Assembly: GCF_000143415.4 (NCBI RefSeq)
Contig: NW_003314280.1
Coordinates: forward strand, 1,781,549-1,845,548
Length of the DNA stretch: 64,000 nt
Source: Selaginella moellendorffii
Taxonomy: Eukaryota; Streptophyta; Lycopodiopsida; Selaginellales; Selaginellaceae
Direction of reading: 5' to 3'
The notes under the pieces: model-generated
The model's input: the letters and a program-made list of their open reading frames with translations, nothing else
Database searches by the model: none
Told to the model about the DNA's origin: nothing
Program-made: the position numbers and the translations under genes
Part shown: positions 48,430-59,060 of the stretch, one piece after another
How positions within the stretch are numbered: position 1 is the first letter of the stretch
Layout of the letters: every line of letters begins with the position of its first letter

Positions 48430-49826
48430 TCAGGGTGGCCTACACTGCGCTTGGAAAACTGGCAGCATGAGTTTTCTAACCGCTGTGTTGATGGCGATGG
48501 CGAGCGCGTCGGACTTTGAGCCGCCAACGTCCACCACCTTGTTCTCTTTGTCGTCGGCCTCGTCGCTTAGAAACGTATGATCGTCCACCGTGTCAAAGTA
48601 ATCCGGGCCTAGAAAGCTCGGCGACTTTGGAGGAGGGAGCCTCTTCTCGCCGGGAGGCTGCGGACAGCACCCCCGACCACACTGCGTCGGCACCTCGGGT
48701 CCGGTAAGTCCCCACAACGGGCTGGCAAAACGCGAAATGTTGTAAGAGAGTCCACCGTGAGGAAACTCGCCTCTGGTAAAGTTTGCGTTAGAGCTCGAGT
48801 TGAATCCAGTCGGATCCACCGCTTTGTAGCAGCTGAAGGCGCTGGCGGAGCGAGGAACCGGCTTCAAGACCGATGGGGGTCCCTGGAACGCCGCAGCAAC
48901 TCCGGTTTGCATGCTTTCCAGACTTTCCATAGCCGAGGAGGTGGCAGCATTGGCGCTGGAAGTGATCCCTCCTCCTCCTCCTCGCTCTCGCGACTCGGGG
49001 TTCACCACCTTGTAAACGATCGGTTTCTTCACTGCTGCTGCGGGAGGTGGCGGCGGAGGTGGCGGCGCTGGAGCCACCGACACCGATGATCTCGCCGCTC
49101 GGTTTGCCGGAGTTACGTCCAGAGCCAGCGACGAGGCGGCGGTGGTGATCACCTTGCAGCTGGCCTTGATCTTGTCGAGCGCCGCGGCGGAATCAGCAGT
49201 GGTGAGTTTGGATGATCTCGCGTCGTAGATGGTGGTGGGACGCCGCCCCAGCTCCTCGAGCGCGTACTTTCGACGTAGAGTCGAGTTCCAGTGGTTTTTT
49301 ATGGCGTTGTCCGTCCTCCCGGGCAGCATTCTGGCAATGGACGCCCACTTGTTGCCATGGATAGCGTGTGCCTTGACAATGGCGCGATCCTCCTCCTCTA
49401 CATTTAGCAGCGCGCCAGTTAGTTTAGCGGAGGGACACGCAAAGACTTTAGGGTTCTTGGGAGGGGGAGCAAGACAACGAACTACTCACCAGTGAAGGGT
49501 TTTCTCTTGACAACAGGATTGAGCTGATTGCACCAGCGCAGGCGGCACGATTTTCCCGACCGGCCCGGAATGCCGCGCGCGATGGAGCTCCAATTCCGCG
49601 CCCCAAATTTCTCCACCAGGCGGCTCAGCACCGCGTCCTCCTCGGGCGACCACGGCCCCTTGATCCTGTCCACGCTCGGAGCTGGAGCGCTGGGATTCTG
49701 ATCCATTACCAGCTGGGATTGTGGGGCGGCCGCTGGGATGGGTGCTGCTGCGCCATCGCTGGGCGGCGCCGCCGCCATCGCCGCCGAGGAGGACAGGGCC
49801 TCCTCCATGGCCGCCGCCGACTCCAT
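48430..49826 (-). CDS. R2R3-MYB transcription factor (subgroup 22-like)
   Basis: Two exons (49490-49826 and 48430-49397). An Ala/Pro-rich N-terminus leads into R2 ([20 protein letters not shown], then CRLRWCNQL) and R3 ([20 protein letters not shown], then [18 protein letters not shown]), with the regularly spaced Trp residues in place; the intron falls in R3. The domain resembles the MYB44/70/73/77 group and its MYB1/MYB25 relatives, which act in stress and growth responses. The C-terminal part is low-complexity, with a polyproline run. Open to a TGA at 48430. Confidence 0.92.
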
Positions 49827-50013
49827 TGCAACTAACTAACACCCTCTACAGTGACAAACCCCCATTTCAACCCAGCCGGACAACCGCATAACTAAAATTA
49901 GCGGTTCTTCTTCTTCCATTTCCTAGTTAGCTTAATCTGCGTTTAAATATAATTAAGTGTCTAAATGATGCTTAGACTAGAACCCTAGAACCCTTAGAAA
50001 CTAGTATTTGGCC

Positions 50014-51974
50014 ATGAGTAATGCTGTGCTCTCCTCTGTGCTCTCGCATCCATTCTGTCCAGAGGTAATCGCCCCAGATTCGAGAGCGCTCGAGCATATC
50101 GACTCGATTTTGGCCAGGTTTGCGATGCCGTCGAGGAGCTATCGTCCCATTTCTCGCGAGTGGATTGCCTTGTGGCTTCCAACATGAGGCGCGTCCTCGG
50201 GGCCTATGCAAACGCGCGCATTGGGTCGCAAGTAAGTGGTTTGCTCGTTTTCTTTGCAAGGAGCTTAGATAGATTTTGGTGGAGCGCGCAGCACTTCAGT
50301 GGCTCTACCGGCTATGGCCACAATGACGCTGGTGGCAGAGAGGCGTTTGATAAGGCTTTTGCCGAGATCTTCCGCGCTGAAGCAGCGATCGTGAGGCCAC
50401 AGGTGCTTGATCTTTATAGCTTTCACTGCTTTCGAACTCTTTCAATGGGTGGGTGTGTGTGTGTTTTTCACAGTTTTTCTCAGGAACTCACGCGATCGCT
50501 TCAGCTCTTTATGCTGTTCTCCGGCCGGGTGACGAGGTATCCAGCATTTATGTCTTTTTGTTCTTGTGTTTCTTCCTCGGCATTTAACTTTTCTCATCAG
50601 CTGTTATCCGTGGCAGGAGCGCCTTATGATACACTCGAGGAAGTTATTGGCTTGCGAGGATCAAAAGGCCATGGATCGCTCAAAGAATTTGGGATCAGCT
50701 ACCGCGAAGTGCCAGTAAACTTTCTACTTCTTCCTAGTTTTGTTCTTCCTTTTTTACAACCATGAAACATGAAAACTGTGTTCACAGGTTACTGCTAAAG
50801 GTTGTCTTGACAAAACTGCGTTGGCAACATCTGTAACAAAGAAGACACAATGTGCCTTCATCCAAAGATCCTGCGGCTACTCGTGGCGAGAGACCTTGTC
50901 AATATCTGACATTCAAGCCGCAGTCACTCTCATCAAGGTAGCTCCGAGTTTGTAATTCCCGGCTTCCTAATTTTCATTCAACCAGGACCAAAATCCAAGC
51001 TGCGTGGTAATGGTTGACAACTGCTATGGAGAGTTCGTAGAGACCGTAGAGCCTACTGCCGTGGTATGGTTGTTTCTTACTACCTTTCGGAATGCCAGCG
51101 CTTCGTTTTGTTTTGTTCTAGGGAGCTGATATCGTCGCTGGAAGCTTGATAAAAAATCCCGGTGGTACAATCGCTCCTTGTGGAGGATACGTCGTTGGAA
51201 AGGCCGAGCTTGTTGCAGCGGCTGCTGCTCGGCTCTCTGCTCCAGGCATTGGAATTGATGCCGGGTCGGCTTCTGGTGATATCATGCGTTTGCTGGTGCA
51301 AGGACTCTTCCTAGCACCTCAAATGGTCGGGGAAGCCATCAAGGTAGAAAACTCTCGTTTTCCGTTTTTTTTCTCTCAGATATATGTACGTTCTATTTGT
51401 GGCAGGGTACACTGCTTGTAGCTGAAGTTCTAGCTAAAGAAGGCTACAAAGTCAGGCCGTCACAACGTGCCAAACGCTACGACACGATACAGGTTGGTGG
51501 CTCTAGATTGATAATTTGATTTTTTTTTTTTTGTTCCTTTCGCTGATGGAAGTGATTTTCCAGGCTGTAGAACTGGGAAGCCGAGAACGGCTACTAGCAT
51601 TTTGTGCCGCTGTTCAGCAATGCTGCCCGGTTGGAGCATATATTAAACCCACGGCTGGCGTGACCCCTGGCTATGAGTCCGAGGTAGCGTAAAGTTAAAA
51701 AGGGAGAGAATCCTTTGTTTGAAGCGCTTCATTCTACTTTCCAGGTTGTATTTGCTGATGGAACTTTCATAGATGGAAGCACGAGTGAGCTCTCCTGTGA
51801 TGGTCCTTTGAGGGAGCCTTTCATCGTCTTTTGCCAGGTAATCTGTTTTACAGGTAGCGTTTTCTTCACGCATATCTAATGTTTTTCTATGCATTTTTCT
51901 GGCAGGGAGGCACTCACTGGACTCACTGGGCTCTCACACTGGAGAAAGTTTTGCAAGCACTAAGAAAAGCTTGA
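50014..51974 (+). CDS. PLP-dependent 'aluminium resistance'/Met_gamma_lyase family protein
   Basis: Member of the family PF06838 (Alum_res, often annotated methionine gamma-lyase-like), found in bacteria and plants, whose substrate is not settled. Start at 50014 (MSNAVLSSVLSHPFCPE); a 53-base intron follows and restores frame to VCDAVEELSSHFSRVDCLVA. Then HFSGSTGYGHNDAGGREAFD, the FRAEAAIVRPQ segment, GTHAIASALYAVLRPGDE, APYDTLEEVIGLRGSKGHGS, FIQRSCGYSWRETL, VMVDNCYGEFVE (the Asp that contacts the PLP ring) and GSLIKNPGGTIAPCGGYV, where the Lys is the expected PLP-binding residue. The C-terminus has GSRERLLAFCAAVQQCCPVG and ADGTFIDGSTSELS. About eight short introns; stop at 51972-51974. Confidence 0.88.
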
Positions 51975-52129
51975 TCTGATCACAAGAAGCACGCACCTTG
52001 CAAAGAACACTCTGACAGCGAAATGGTTGCTCAACAAAGTATGTGATGTGAGTGTTTTTATTATTTTATTTCCACAGGCAAAAAAGAATGTCCTTTAAAG
52101 TCTCCTTTCTCGCTTCCTTTCTCGTTCGA

Positions 52130-53785
52130 TCATTCCCTGACTTGTACCCACACTGCAGTGCTCGGGATCCCCTGGTTGACAACAAACAACATATAGTACG
52201 CCTGCGGAGCCAAGTTCCCGGTGGGAGGCCCCGTCCCGGTTATGGTGTAGGTCCTATCTCCAATCGAGACCGGGGTCGTGGAGGTCAAATGCACCAGCCG
52301 CTGGCCCTGCGAGTACGAGTGTGTGGTAAAGGGAGCACTGACGAGGCTAACCTCCAGCGTCCCGGTCACAGGCAGCGGTACAGTCACAGTCACGGTAAAC
52401 TCAAGCCCGTAGAAGAGCACAACCGGGGAGCCGATGATGGTCGGTCTCAAGCTCGCCAAGCCTTCGCTCAGGTACTCCGGAGAGAAGGTCTCCACGCGCA
52501 ACTCGGTCGGGAAAGACCCGGTGAAAGTGTAGTAGTAGTGAGTGTTGCTCCCAGCGATGAGCACCCGAGCGTCCGGCAAGAGGTTGGCGGTGGAGTGGTA
52601 CATCCTGGGGATGGAACTCGGGTTCAGGACCATGAATCTCAGGCCGTCGGGACCAGCGGGCTTGTAGAGCACGGGGTTTAAGCAGGGGATATCGGACAGG
52701 CCGAAGCCTTGGGAGCCGGCTTGAGCTCCGTTGATGATGAGCACGTCCCGGGAGGGGAGTAACACCATGTCTCCCATGTTTCGCTTGAAAGGCATGGTCT
52801 CCATCTTCCAGCGGGGTGACGGGTCCGATACCGCGAGCCGGCCGCAGGTGTCCAGCGCAGGGATCTTCGCCTCGGGGTTGAGAAACGCTCCAAACTGGGA
52901 ACCGCCGCAGATGAGAACTTCCACCGCGGTGAAACCGTCGGCGGCGGAGAGGGGGAGCAGCACGGAGGAGCCGCCAGAGGGGTAGTTCCGGGGGCCGCCG
53001 GGGATGGCCGGGAACTTACGTAGCACCGCGTTGCGCTTGTAGTCGTAGAGGATGGAGTCGCGGTTGGCGAAGACGAAGAGGTTGCCGTCGGGGAGGAGAT
53101 GGACGTAGGGGTAGAGGTTGTCCATCTGCATGTCGCGGGTGGAGCTCAGGAACGGGAAGGTGACGAGCTCGTCACCGGGTGACGGAGGCACGAACTCGAG
53201 CGTGAAGCTGTCGCGGCCGCCGACGACGATGGTGCGACCATCCGGGAGGAGCTGGTTCGTGGCGTACCAGCGTCCTGCCTTGAGGGACTGGTCGCTGGAT
53301 TCCACCCAGTCGCAGGCGCCCGGCTCGGGGCACGGCACGAAGTAGCGGAGCTTGCGGTTGCCGTCGAAGTCGCCGCCGGTGTGGAGGAGCGTGCCGTTGG
53401 CGGTGAACTGCGCGGAGGAGCACCAGGTGTCGGTGAGGATGGTGAGCGGGCGGACGGCGGCGGTGGCGACGTCGATGATGACCGAGTGGGCGGAGCAGTC
53501 GGTCTGGAGGGACTTGTCCGCGGAGTCGCGGCGGCAGCGGTTGTCCGTGAGGCTGATCTTGGAGGCGCCGATGTCGGTGCGGTCGAGGAGGAGGACGGTG
53601 CCGTAGTGGGTCACGGCGGTGTGCATGGAGGCGATGCCGGCGTTTGGGACGAGGAGCTGCCAGGTCCCCGGGAGCTGTGACTTTGTGGGGTTGGGATTGA
53701 CGAGTAGCAGCAGCAGCAGCAGCAGCAGCGAGAGGGAGATTGTCCTGGGCGAGCATTGCTGCTGCTGCTGCTGCTGCTGATGCAT
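52130..53785 (-). CDS. Glyoxal (aldehyde) oxidase, copper-radical family
   Basis: An intronless 551-residue extracellular enzyme of the glyoxal/galactose oxidase family, which oxidises small aldehydes and yields hydrogen peroxide at the wall. A poly-Gln start (residues 3-10) precedes a poly-Leu signal peptide. The catalytic residues are visible in order: Cys122 in TWCSSAQ and Tyr174 in RWYAT (cross-linked radical pair), axial Tyr396 and His397 in RMYHST, and His489 in FTTHSYSQGQR. The C-terminal DUF1929-type domain is complete. The low-complexity N-terminus lies on CAG/CTG triplet runs. It is tail-to-tail with the PLP gene, 155 bases apart, so the 3' ends face each other. Confidence 0.93.
   Translation of the reverse strand: MHQQQQQQQQCSPRTISLSLLLLLLLLLVNPNPTKSQLPGTWQLLVPNAGIASMHTAVTHYGTVLLLDRTDIGASKISLTDNRCRRDSADKSLQTDCSAHSVIIDVATAAVRPLTILTDTWCSSAQFTANGTLLHTGGDFDGNRKLRYFVPCPEPGACDWVESSDQSLKAGRWYATNQLLPDGRTIVVGGRDSFTLEFVPPSPGDELVTFPFLSSTRDMQMDNLYPYVHLLPDGNLFVFANRDSILYDYKRNAVLRKFPAIPGGPRNYPSGGSSVLLPLSAADGFTAVEVLICGGSQFGAFLNPEAKIPALDTCGRLAVSDPSPRWKMETMPFKRNMGDMVLLPSRDVLIINGAQAGSQGFGLSDIPCLNPVLYKPAGPDGLRFMVLNPSSIPRMYHSTANLLPDARVLIAGSNTHYYYTFTGSFPTELRVETFSPEYLSEGLASLRPTIIGSPVVLFYGLEFTVTVTVPLPVTGTLEVSLVSAPFTTHSYSQGQRLVHLTSTTPVSIGDRTYTITGTGPPTGNLAPQAYYMLFVVNQGIPSTAVWVQVRE
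53706..53780. repeat. Two CAG/CTG triplet runs in the glyoxal oxidase leader
   Basis: Triplet tracts at 53706-53730 and 53757-53780 encode poly-Leu and poly-Gln at the N-terminus of the glyoxal oxidase on the minus strand. Slippage could change the signal-peptide length. Confidence 0.85.
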
Positions 53786-54420
53786 TTCCTTCTTCTCCTC
53801 CTCCTTGCAGTGGCGATGGGCATATCAAGTCTTGGGTGTTCTTGTGTTCTTCCTGTTCTATGATTGAGCTACTTATTTTCTTTCTCTGCTTCCAAGCCTT
53901 TCCCTTCTAGCTAGGAGGTACTCACAGGACGTAAGGATCTAATCCTGGGAATCGATCGTTTTGCTCTGCTTCCTCTGCCTGCTCTGCTCTATCCAGATCG
54001 GGAATTCGGGACGCAATGTCCAGGCTCTATCTTCGCTGCTGCTCTATCTTCGCAAGTAAGAGATTGCAAAGAATGGCGACTGTAAGAAAGGAGCCGGCAC
54101 GGGAAAGAAGAGAAACAAGTCAAGGAAAATCGAAGAAAAAAAGAGAGAAGAGGTAAAGCTTTGGACACTCTTCCATAATTTAATCACCTTGTCATCGTTA
54201 AAGCTAGTCCAAAGGCAAAGAGACAGGGTACACCTGAAAGTTTGAAACGAGGAACGAGGAGCATCAGCACAACGGGCGAAAGTTTATGGGGCCGGTTCTG
54301 CTTCTTCCTCTATCTCTTTTTTTAATGTTGGCCGCAGGAGATTTTCAAGACGAGAGAGAGATTGGGAAAGCTATTCAAGGAAATGACACCCTGCCACCAC
54401 TACAATTGCTCTGTTCTGGA

Positions 54421-54423
<3 letters not shown>

Positions 54424-54457
<34 letters not shown>
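54424..54457. repeat. (GA)n microsatellite
   Basis: An uninterrupted GA tract of 17 units. Confidence 0.95.
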
Positions 54458-54460
<3 letters not shown>

Positions 54461-54488
54461 GGGCGCGGGCAGCCTGAGTGGTGGTAGC

Positions 54489-54523
54489 TTGATGGCAGCC
54501 TCCGAAATTGAGGCTGCCATCAA
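54489..54523. repeat. Perfect 14-base inverted repeat
   Basis: The arms ttgatggcagcctc and gaggctgccatcaa pair without mismatch around a 7-base loop (cgaaatt). It lies in the upstream flank of the glyoxal oxidase gene, about 700 bases from its start codon. No gene or known element adjoins it. Confidence 0.85.
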
Positions 54524-54799
54524 TCACAGCACTTCTATAATGCTTGATGATGCTTCGATTTATATGTGCTTAAACGAAGAGCAAGGTTTGAAAGTCAGTA
54601 GCATCCCTCATGCCACTGGCACCTCCCAGCTTTTCTTCGTCCATCTGTCCGTCCACAAAAAGTATCACCCCCTAGATCATTCTTTTGCTTCTGTTGAGAT
54701 CTTAAAGATTTGGGCTCGAACAACACCACCTGGCAATACCACAATGAGCACTAGCTCTCTACTCCCATTGCACGATTCTTATTGGTGTAGTGACCATTA

Positions 54800-56150
54800 G
54801 CGTCGTTCTAGCATGCGCAACAGGAAACACATTTTGACACTGAAAAGTGAAACGAGCTGTTTATTAAAACAATACATGTTGTTACCTACTTGCTATTCCT
54901 ATTTAGTATTATTTATCAAATCTATCTGAAATGTTTATAATTTTATTAACATTAGATAGTAGAATAAACTAGAGTATACTAGGAAGTGTTTAAGTCTATA
55001 AACTATAAACACTGGGAAAATAGATGTGGAAATTAAAAATAATATGAAGTTTTATTTGAGTTTAAAATTCAATGCTACTTAATAATATTAAATGGAAAGT
55101 CACAAAAATTATTTGCATAGATTTTTTTCAAAGCTCTATGGAACAAGTCACTTGCACAGCCCTGTGAAATTTATTGCAGCTAGATAGCTTGTTTTCTTTT
55201 GTATTTCCATTTTAAAAATAACATACATTATTCTATCAAGCTTATCATTTATGAGTGAAGTGTTAGTATTGCATTTTTCCTCTTTCTTTTGTGTTATAAA
55301 TTAGATTGTTAATAGTAATCTGATATTTCATTTATAAATAAAACTATAAAAAAAATATATTATTAAGAAAAATTAGAAGTTGCCTAGCTTTATTTTTAAT
55401 GTTGACTCAGTAAAACTAATATCTTAATAATTTTTGTATACATCTACAAAATTTCTAGCAAAATAAAAATGAAATAGAAAAAAGCTAGTTAAAGGAGTAA
55501 CATTATCAAATATTTTTCTAGTATAAAAAAAAGATTTAATATTTTAGATTCTAAGAGTATTGTATATATAAAGTTTAATAAATTTTAAGACATGGTTAAG
55601 ACTATTAAATAGGATGCCATTTACTCAACACTAAATTATCATCTAGATTGTAATCATTTATGCATATTTTTATTTAGTAATTATTTAAATAAAATAATAA
55701 AATATCATTAGAAAAATATTTTTTATATTTTGGAAACTTGATAGTTTCTAAATCCATCATAATATAAATCAAAAAACTTTTTTTCATAAAGGTTAAAGAA
55801 CTATGAAATTATAATTTAGCTAAAATATAATTTTTTAGAGAGTTGTATAGTCTAGTATTATAAAGAAAATTAAGCATTTTATTCTTTTTCTCTCTATCTA
55901 TTTCATGAATTTAATTAAATGGATTTTTATCATAAAGACTTTAAATGCCTAACTTGCATTTACATATTTTGATCCAAAGTGGAATTTAGTCTAAGATTTT
56001 GCCAAAAAAAACCTAAGGATATTTGGCACTTGCCTCATTAAGATTTGATTAGAGAATAATTATTTAGTATAGATAAATGGTGTCTCTATTTGCTATTTCT
56101 GTTGCAATTAGGTGGCTTGGCTGCATGGGCATGAGCGAGATCTAAGTGAT
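54800..56150. other. AT-rich spacer, nothing recognised
   Basis: Very AT-rich, stop-rich DNA that marks the left edge of the right-hand retroelement block. Confidence 0.5.
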
Positions 56151-59060
56151 GACACTAGAAGATGCCTTGGCTGAAAGGGAAGAAGGTTGAGCTGAAGTCC
56201 TCACCAAGTGAGGACAAAGAGGCAAGTGTTCTAGATGCAATAGAGTCACCATCTTCACCTTTGCAAGAAGTGTTGCAATCCTTCATGTAGAGGTATGTGA
56301 AAAACCATCAGCAAGATCAAGAGAGGCTACAACAGATCCAACGTTCTTTATCTCTTTTGGAGCATTCTTGGGCCTTTCAGTCGTCCAAGATTGAGGAGAT
56401 CCATGACCAGCAGCAATCTTTGGCAGATTGCTTGGAGTGGTTAGAATCTCGAGCTAAAGGATGAAATGGATAGAAACTTAAGACTCATTATAACATCTAT
56501 TTCAATGTTGTCTATCCGGTGATCCAAAAGGTCATCCATTGTTTCAGTGATGAAGATTGGTTCCAAGATTCGAGCCCAGAGGCTGATCTGTTGGATAAGA
56601 TGAAAACTCCAGCACCAGATTCTGAGACCAAGGGGGTGCTGATGTTCGAGTGGCCTACGAGGGTTGGAAGCATCGGGACAGACATCAGGTTCCCACTGGC
56701 AAGATTGTGAGAAGCTGAACATTCCAGAATATGATGGAGAGAACGATCATCTCAAGCTCCAAGATTGGCTGTGTAAGCTGGAGTGATGCTTTGTTTGGGG
56801 GGACACGAAGAACGTGGACAAGGTTCCTTTTGCTTCCATCTTCTTCAAAGATCTCGCTTTTTCCACAACTTGAAGAGAGTGAGAATCTTTCCAAACTAAG
56901 AGCAATTCAAGACGATGAAGATGACAATTCAAGAACAAACTCTATGACCTATATTATGACTGGCAGCACCAAACTCATCAAACCTTCAACACCACTTAGT
57001 TGTGGGCTCGTTACGAAGTGGTGGGGGTTTCTAATGAGATTTTGGCCTAGCAGTATGTACCTGCTCTACCATCTTCTATGGCGATATGGTGCAGACAAAG
57101 GCAGTTTCTAGTGCTCAGACAGTGACGACTTCTGCTAGCACTACTTCATCGGGAGATAAGGACCGCTGGCCTTGGAAAGATTTATCTTCCCAAGAGCATA
57201 GGGGTATCAGTTCAGATGCAGTGGAGGATGGGGCAATGTGAGCTTTGATTTCTTGTTCAGTGTACCTGGGAAAGTTAGGCCCTCAATGCCTCCATTTCAA
57301 GGACCAGTGAATGGTCTGGTGGCTTTTGGTTTGGTGGCTTTTGGCTTTGTGGATTTGGGTGTTAGCAAACATTCGTGAATAGCCGTGGAAAAAGACCATC
57401 TTCGCTGTGTTTCAACTTTGTTGTATGGGGGACACCACTGTCAACTTTCAGGAGCAACAATTGTCATTTTGAGATGGCAAACACCGGGTGACTTAGTTTT
57501 GCCTTTCACAACCTAGAGCTGCGTCTTCCTTGTCATTTGCGCACTGTTACAGTCTGTTGGGGAAGGGTGCAGAGGTCTTCATGTTACCTTCTTCTAGCGA
57601 TGAGTTGTGTCGTTGGGGGCACACAGGGGTGGAGAATGCAGTACAATTTTGGTAGCATCGGACAAGACAACTTTAGTTTGTGAGGCTGATAAGGAGTTGG
57701 AGTTGATTCACCAAGATATCTTGCACCTCCAGATCGAGGGTGATGTTCGGGATGTCCTACTCCATCATCTTTTGATCGTCCACCATCAGGTATCCTTAGA
57801 AGTTTCAGCTCGGACTGGAGTGGAGCATTCCATTCGAAAGGGATGTTATCCCGATGTCTCATCCATTCCTTCGGCTTTCTAGAGATGAAAGACAGGAGGT
57901 TTTTAAGATGGTCACTGAGCTTTTGGATCAGGGCCTCATCGAGCCAAGTTCCAGCTGCCAATTTTGCTGGTTAGTGGCAGCTGTGTGTGGATTATCGTGC
58001 TTTGAACAGGATCATAGTCAAGAACAGGTTTCCAATCCCTCATGTGGAGGAACTCATGGACAAATTGGGAGGAGCTTGGTTCTTTATGAAGCTCCACTTA
58101 TGCTCTGGTTACTACCAGATCAAAGTGGTGGAATCAGATAATCACAAAACAGCTTTCCGTTTATATCACAGCCTTTTTTAGTTCAAAGTGATGCCTTTTG
58201 GTCTCGCTAACGCTCCAGCAACATTTCAAGCAACGATGAACAAAGTTCTTGGGAGGTTCCTGTTCGAGTTTGTGGTGGTCTTCTTTGACAACATTTTGAT
58301 CTACAGCTGTTCCTGGTCTGAGCACTTGTAGCATGTAGAGTTGGTTCTCCAGGCCTTGGAGGAGGTAGGTATGGTGGTGAAGTTGGCCAAGTGTTCTTTT
58401 GGTGCTGTTGAGGTGGAATACTTGGGGTTCAGGGTGGTGAAAGGAAAGATGCTTGTCAATCAGAGGAAGATTGAAGTAGTGGGGACTAGCCAATACCTCA
58501 GTCTATGAAGCAGCTACATGCATTTCTAGGCTTCGCAAATTACCAACACTATGCCTTAGTTGTAGCAAGTCTCAACATTCAATGCAGCATAGGAAGCATT
58601 TCTTGCTCTCAAGAAGACTCTAATGGTGGCCCCTATGTTGGTTCTGCCAGATTTTGCTATGCATCGGAGTTTGGGTAGGAGGACTTCTTCTTCAATAGCA
58701 TGGGATTGTGGCATTTGAGAGTAGAAGATTCACTAAGGTGGAATCTCAGGCCCCAGTGTACGAACAGGAAATGGTGCACGTGATTTGCAGGTGGAAGCAC
58801 TATTTTGCCTTTCGGCATTTTTGCCTGTGCACAGAGCATGTTAGTATACGTTTTCTGCTGACACAACCGCATCTCAACAAGAAACAAATGCAGTGGGTGA
58901 AGGAACTCTAGGCATTTGGATTTCTCCATTAAGTATCATTCATGGGCCACCAATACATGTCAGATGCATTGTCTCGTAAGTTTGCTCATCCAGAAGGTTC
59001 CATGCTTGTTGGTATCTCGTGTCTCCAGCTGAGTGATCCAGCTGAATGTGAGAAGATTCT
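56150..59060 (+). mobile_element. Decayed plus-strand gypsy polyprotein (gag to RNase H)
   Basis: At 56150-57100 a gag-like, stop-broken region (for example KGKKVELKSSPSEDKEAS and LQEVLQSF) is present. At 57850-58600 a reverse transcriptase is clear: [40 protein letters not shown], and FDNILIYS, where the YxDD box has lost its Asp pair. RNase H follows (LHAFLGFANYQHYAL). Many stops and frameshifts make it inactive. LTRs were not located. Confidence 0.75.

Noticed and set aside
52052-52681. Plus-strand frame of 209 codons opposite glyoxal oxidase
   Set aside because: Antisense shadow of the intronless oxidase gene.
54286-54477. Small ORF with a signal-peptide-like start (63 codons)
   Set aside because: It runs into the GA microsatellite, which supplies most of its second half, and shows no similarity to proteins or to the secreted gene pair.
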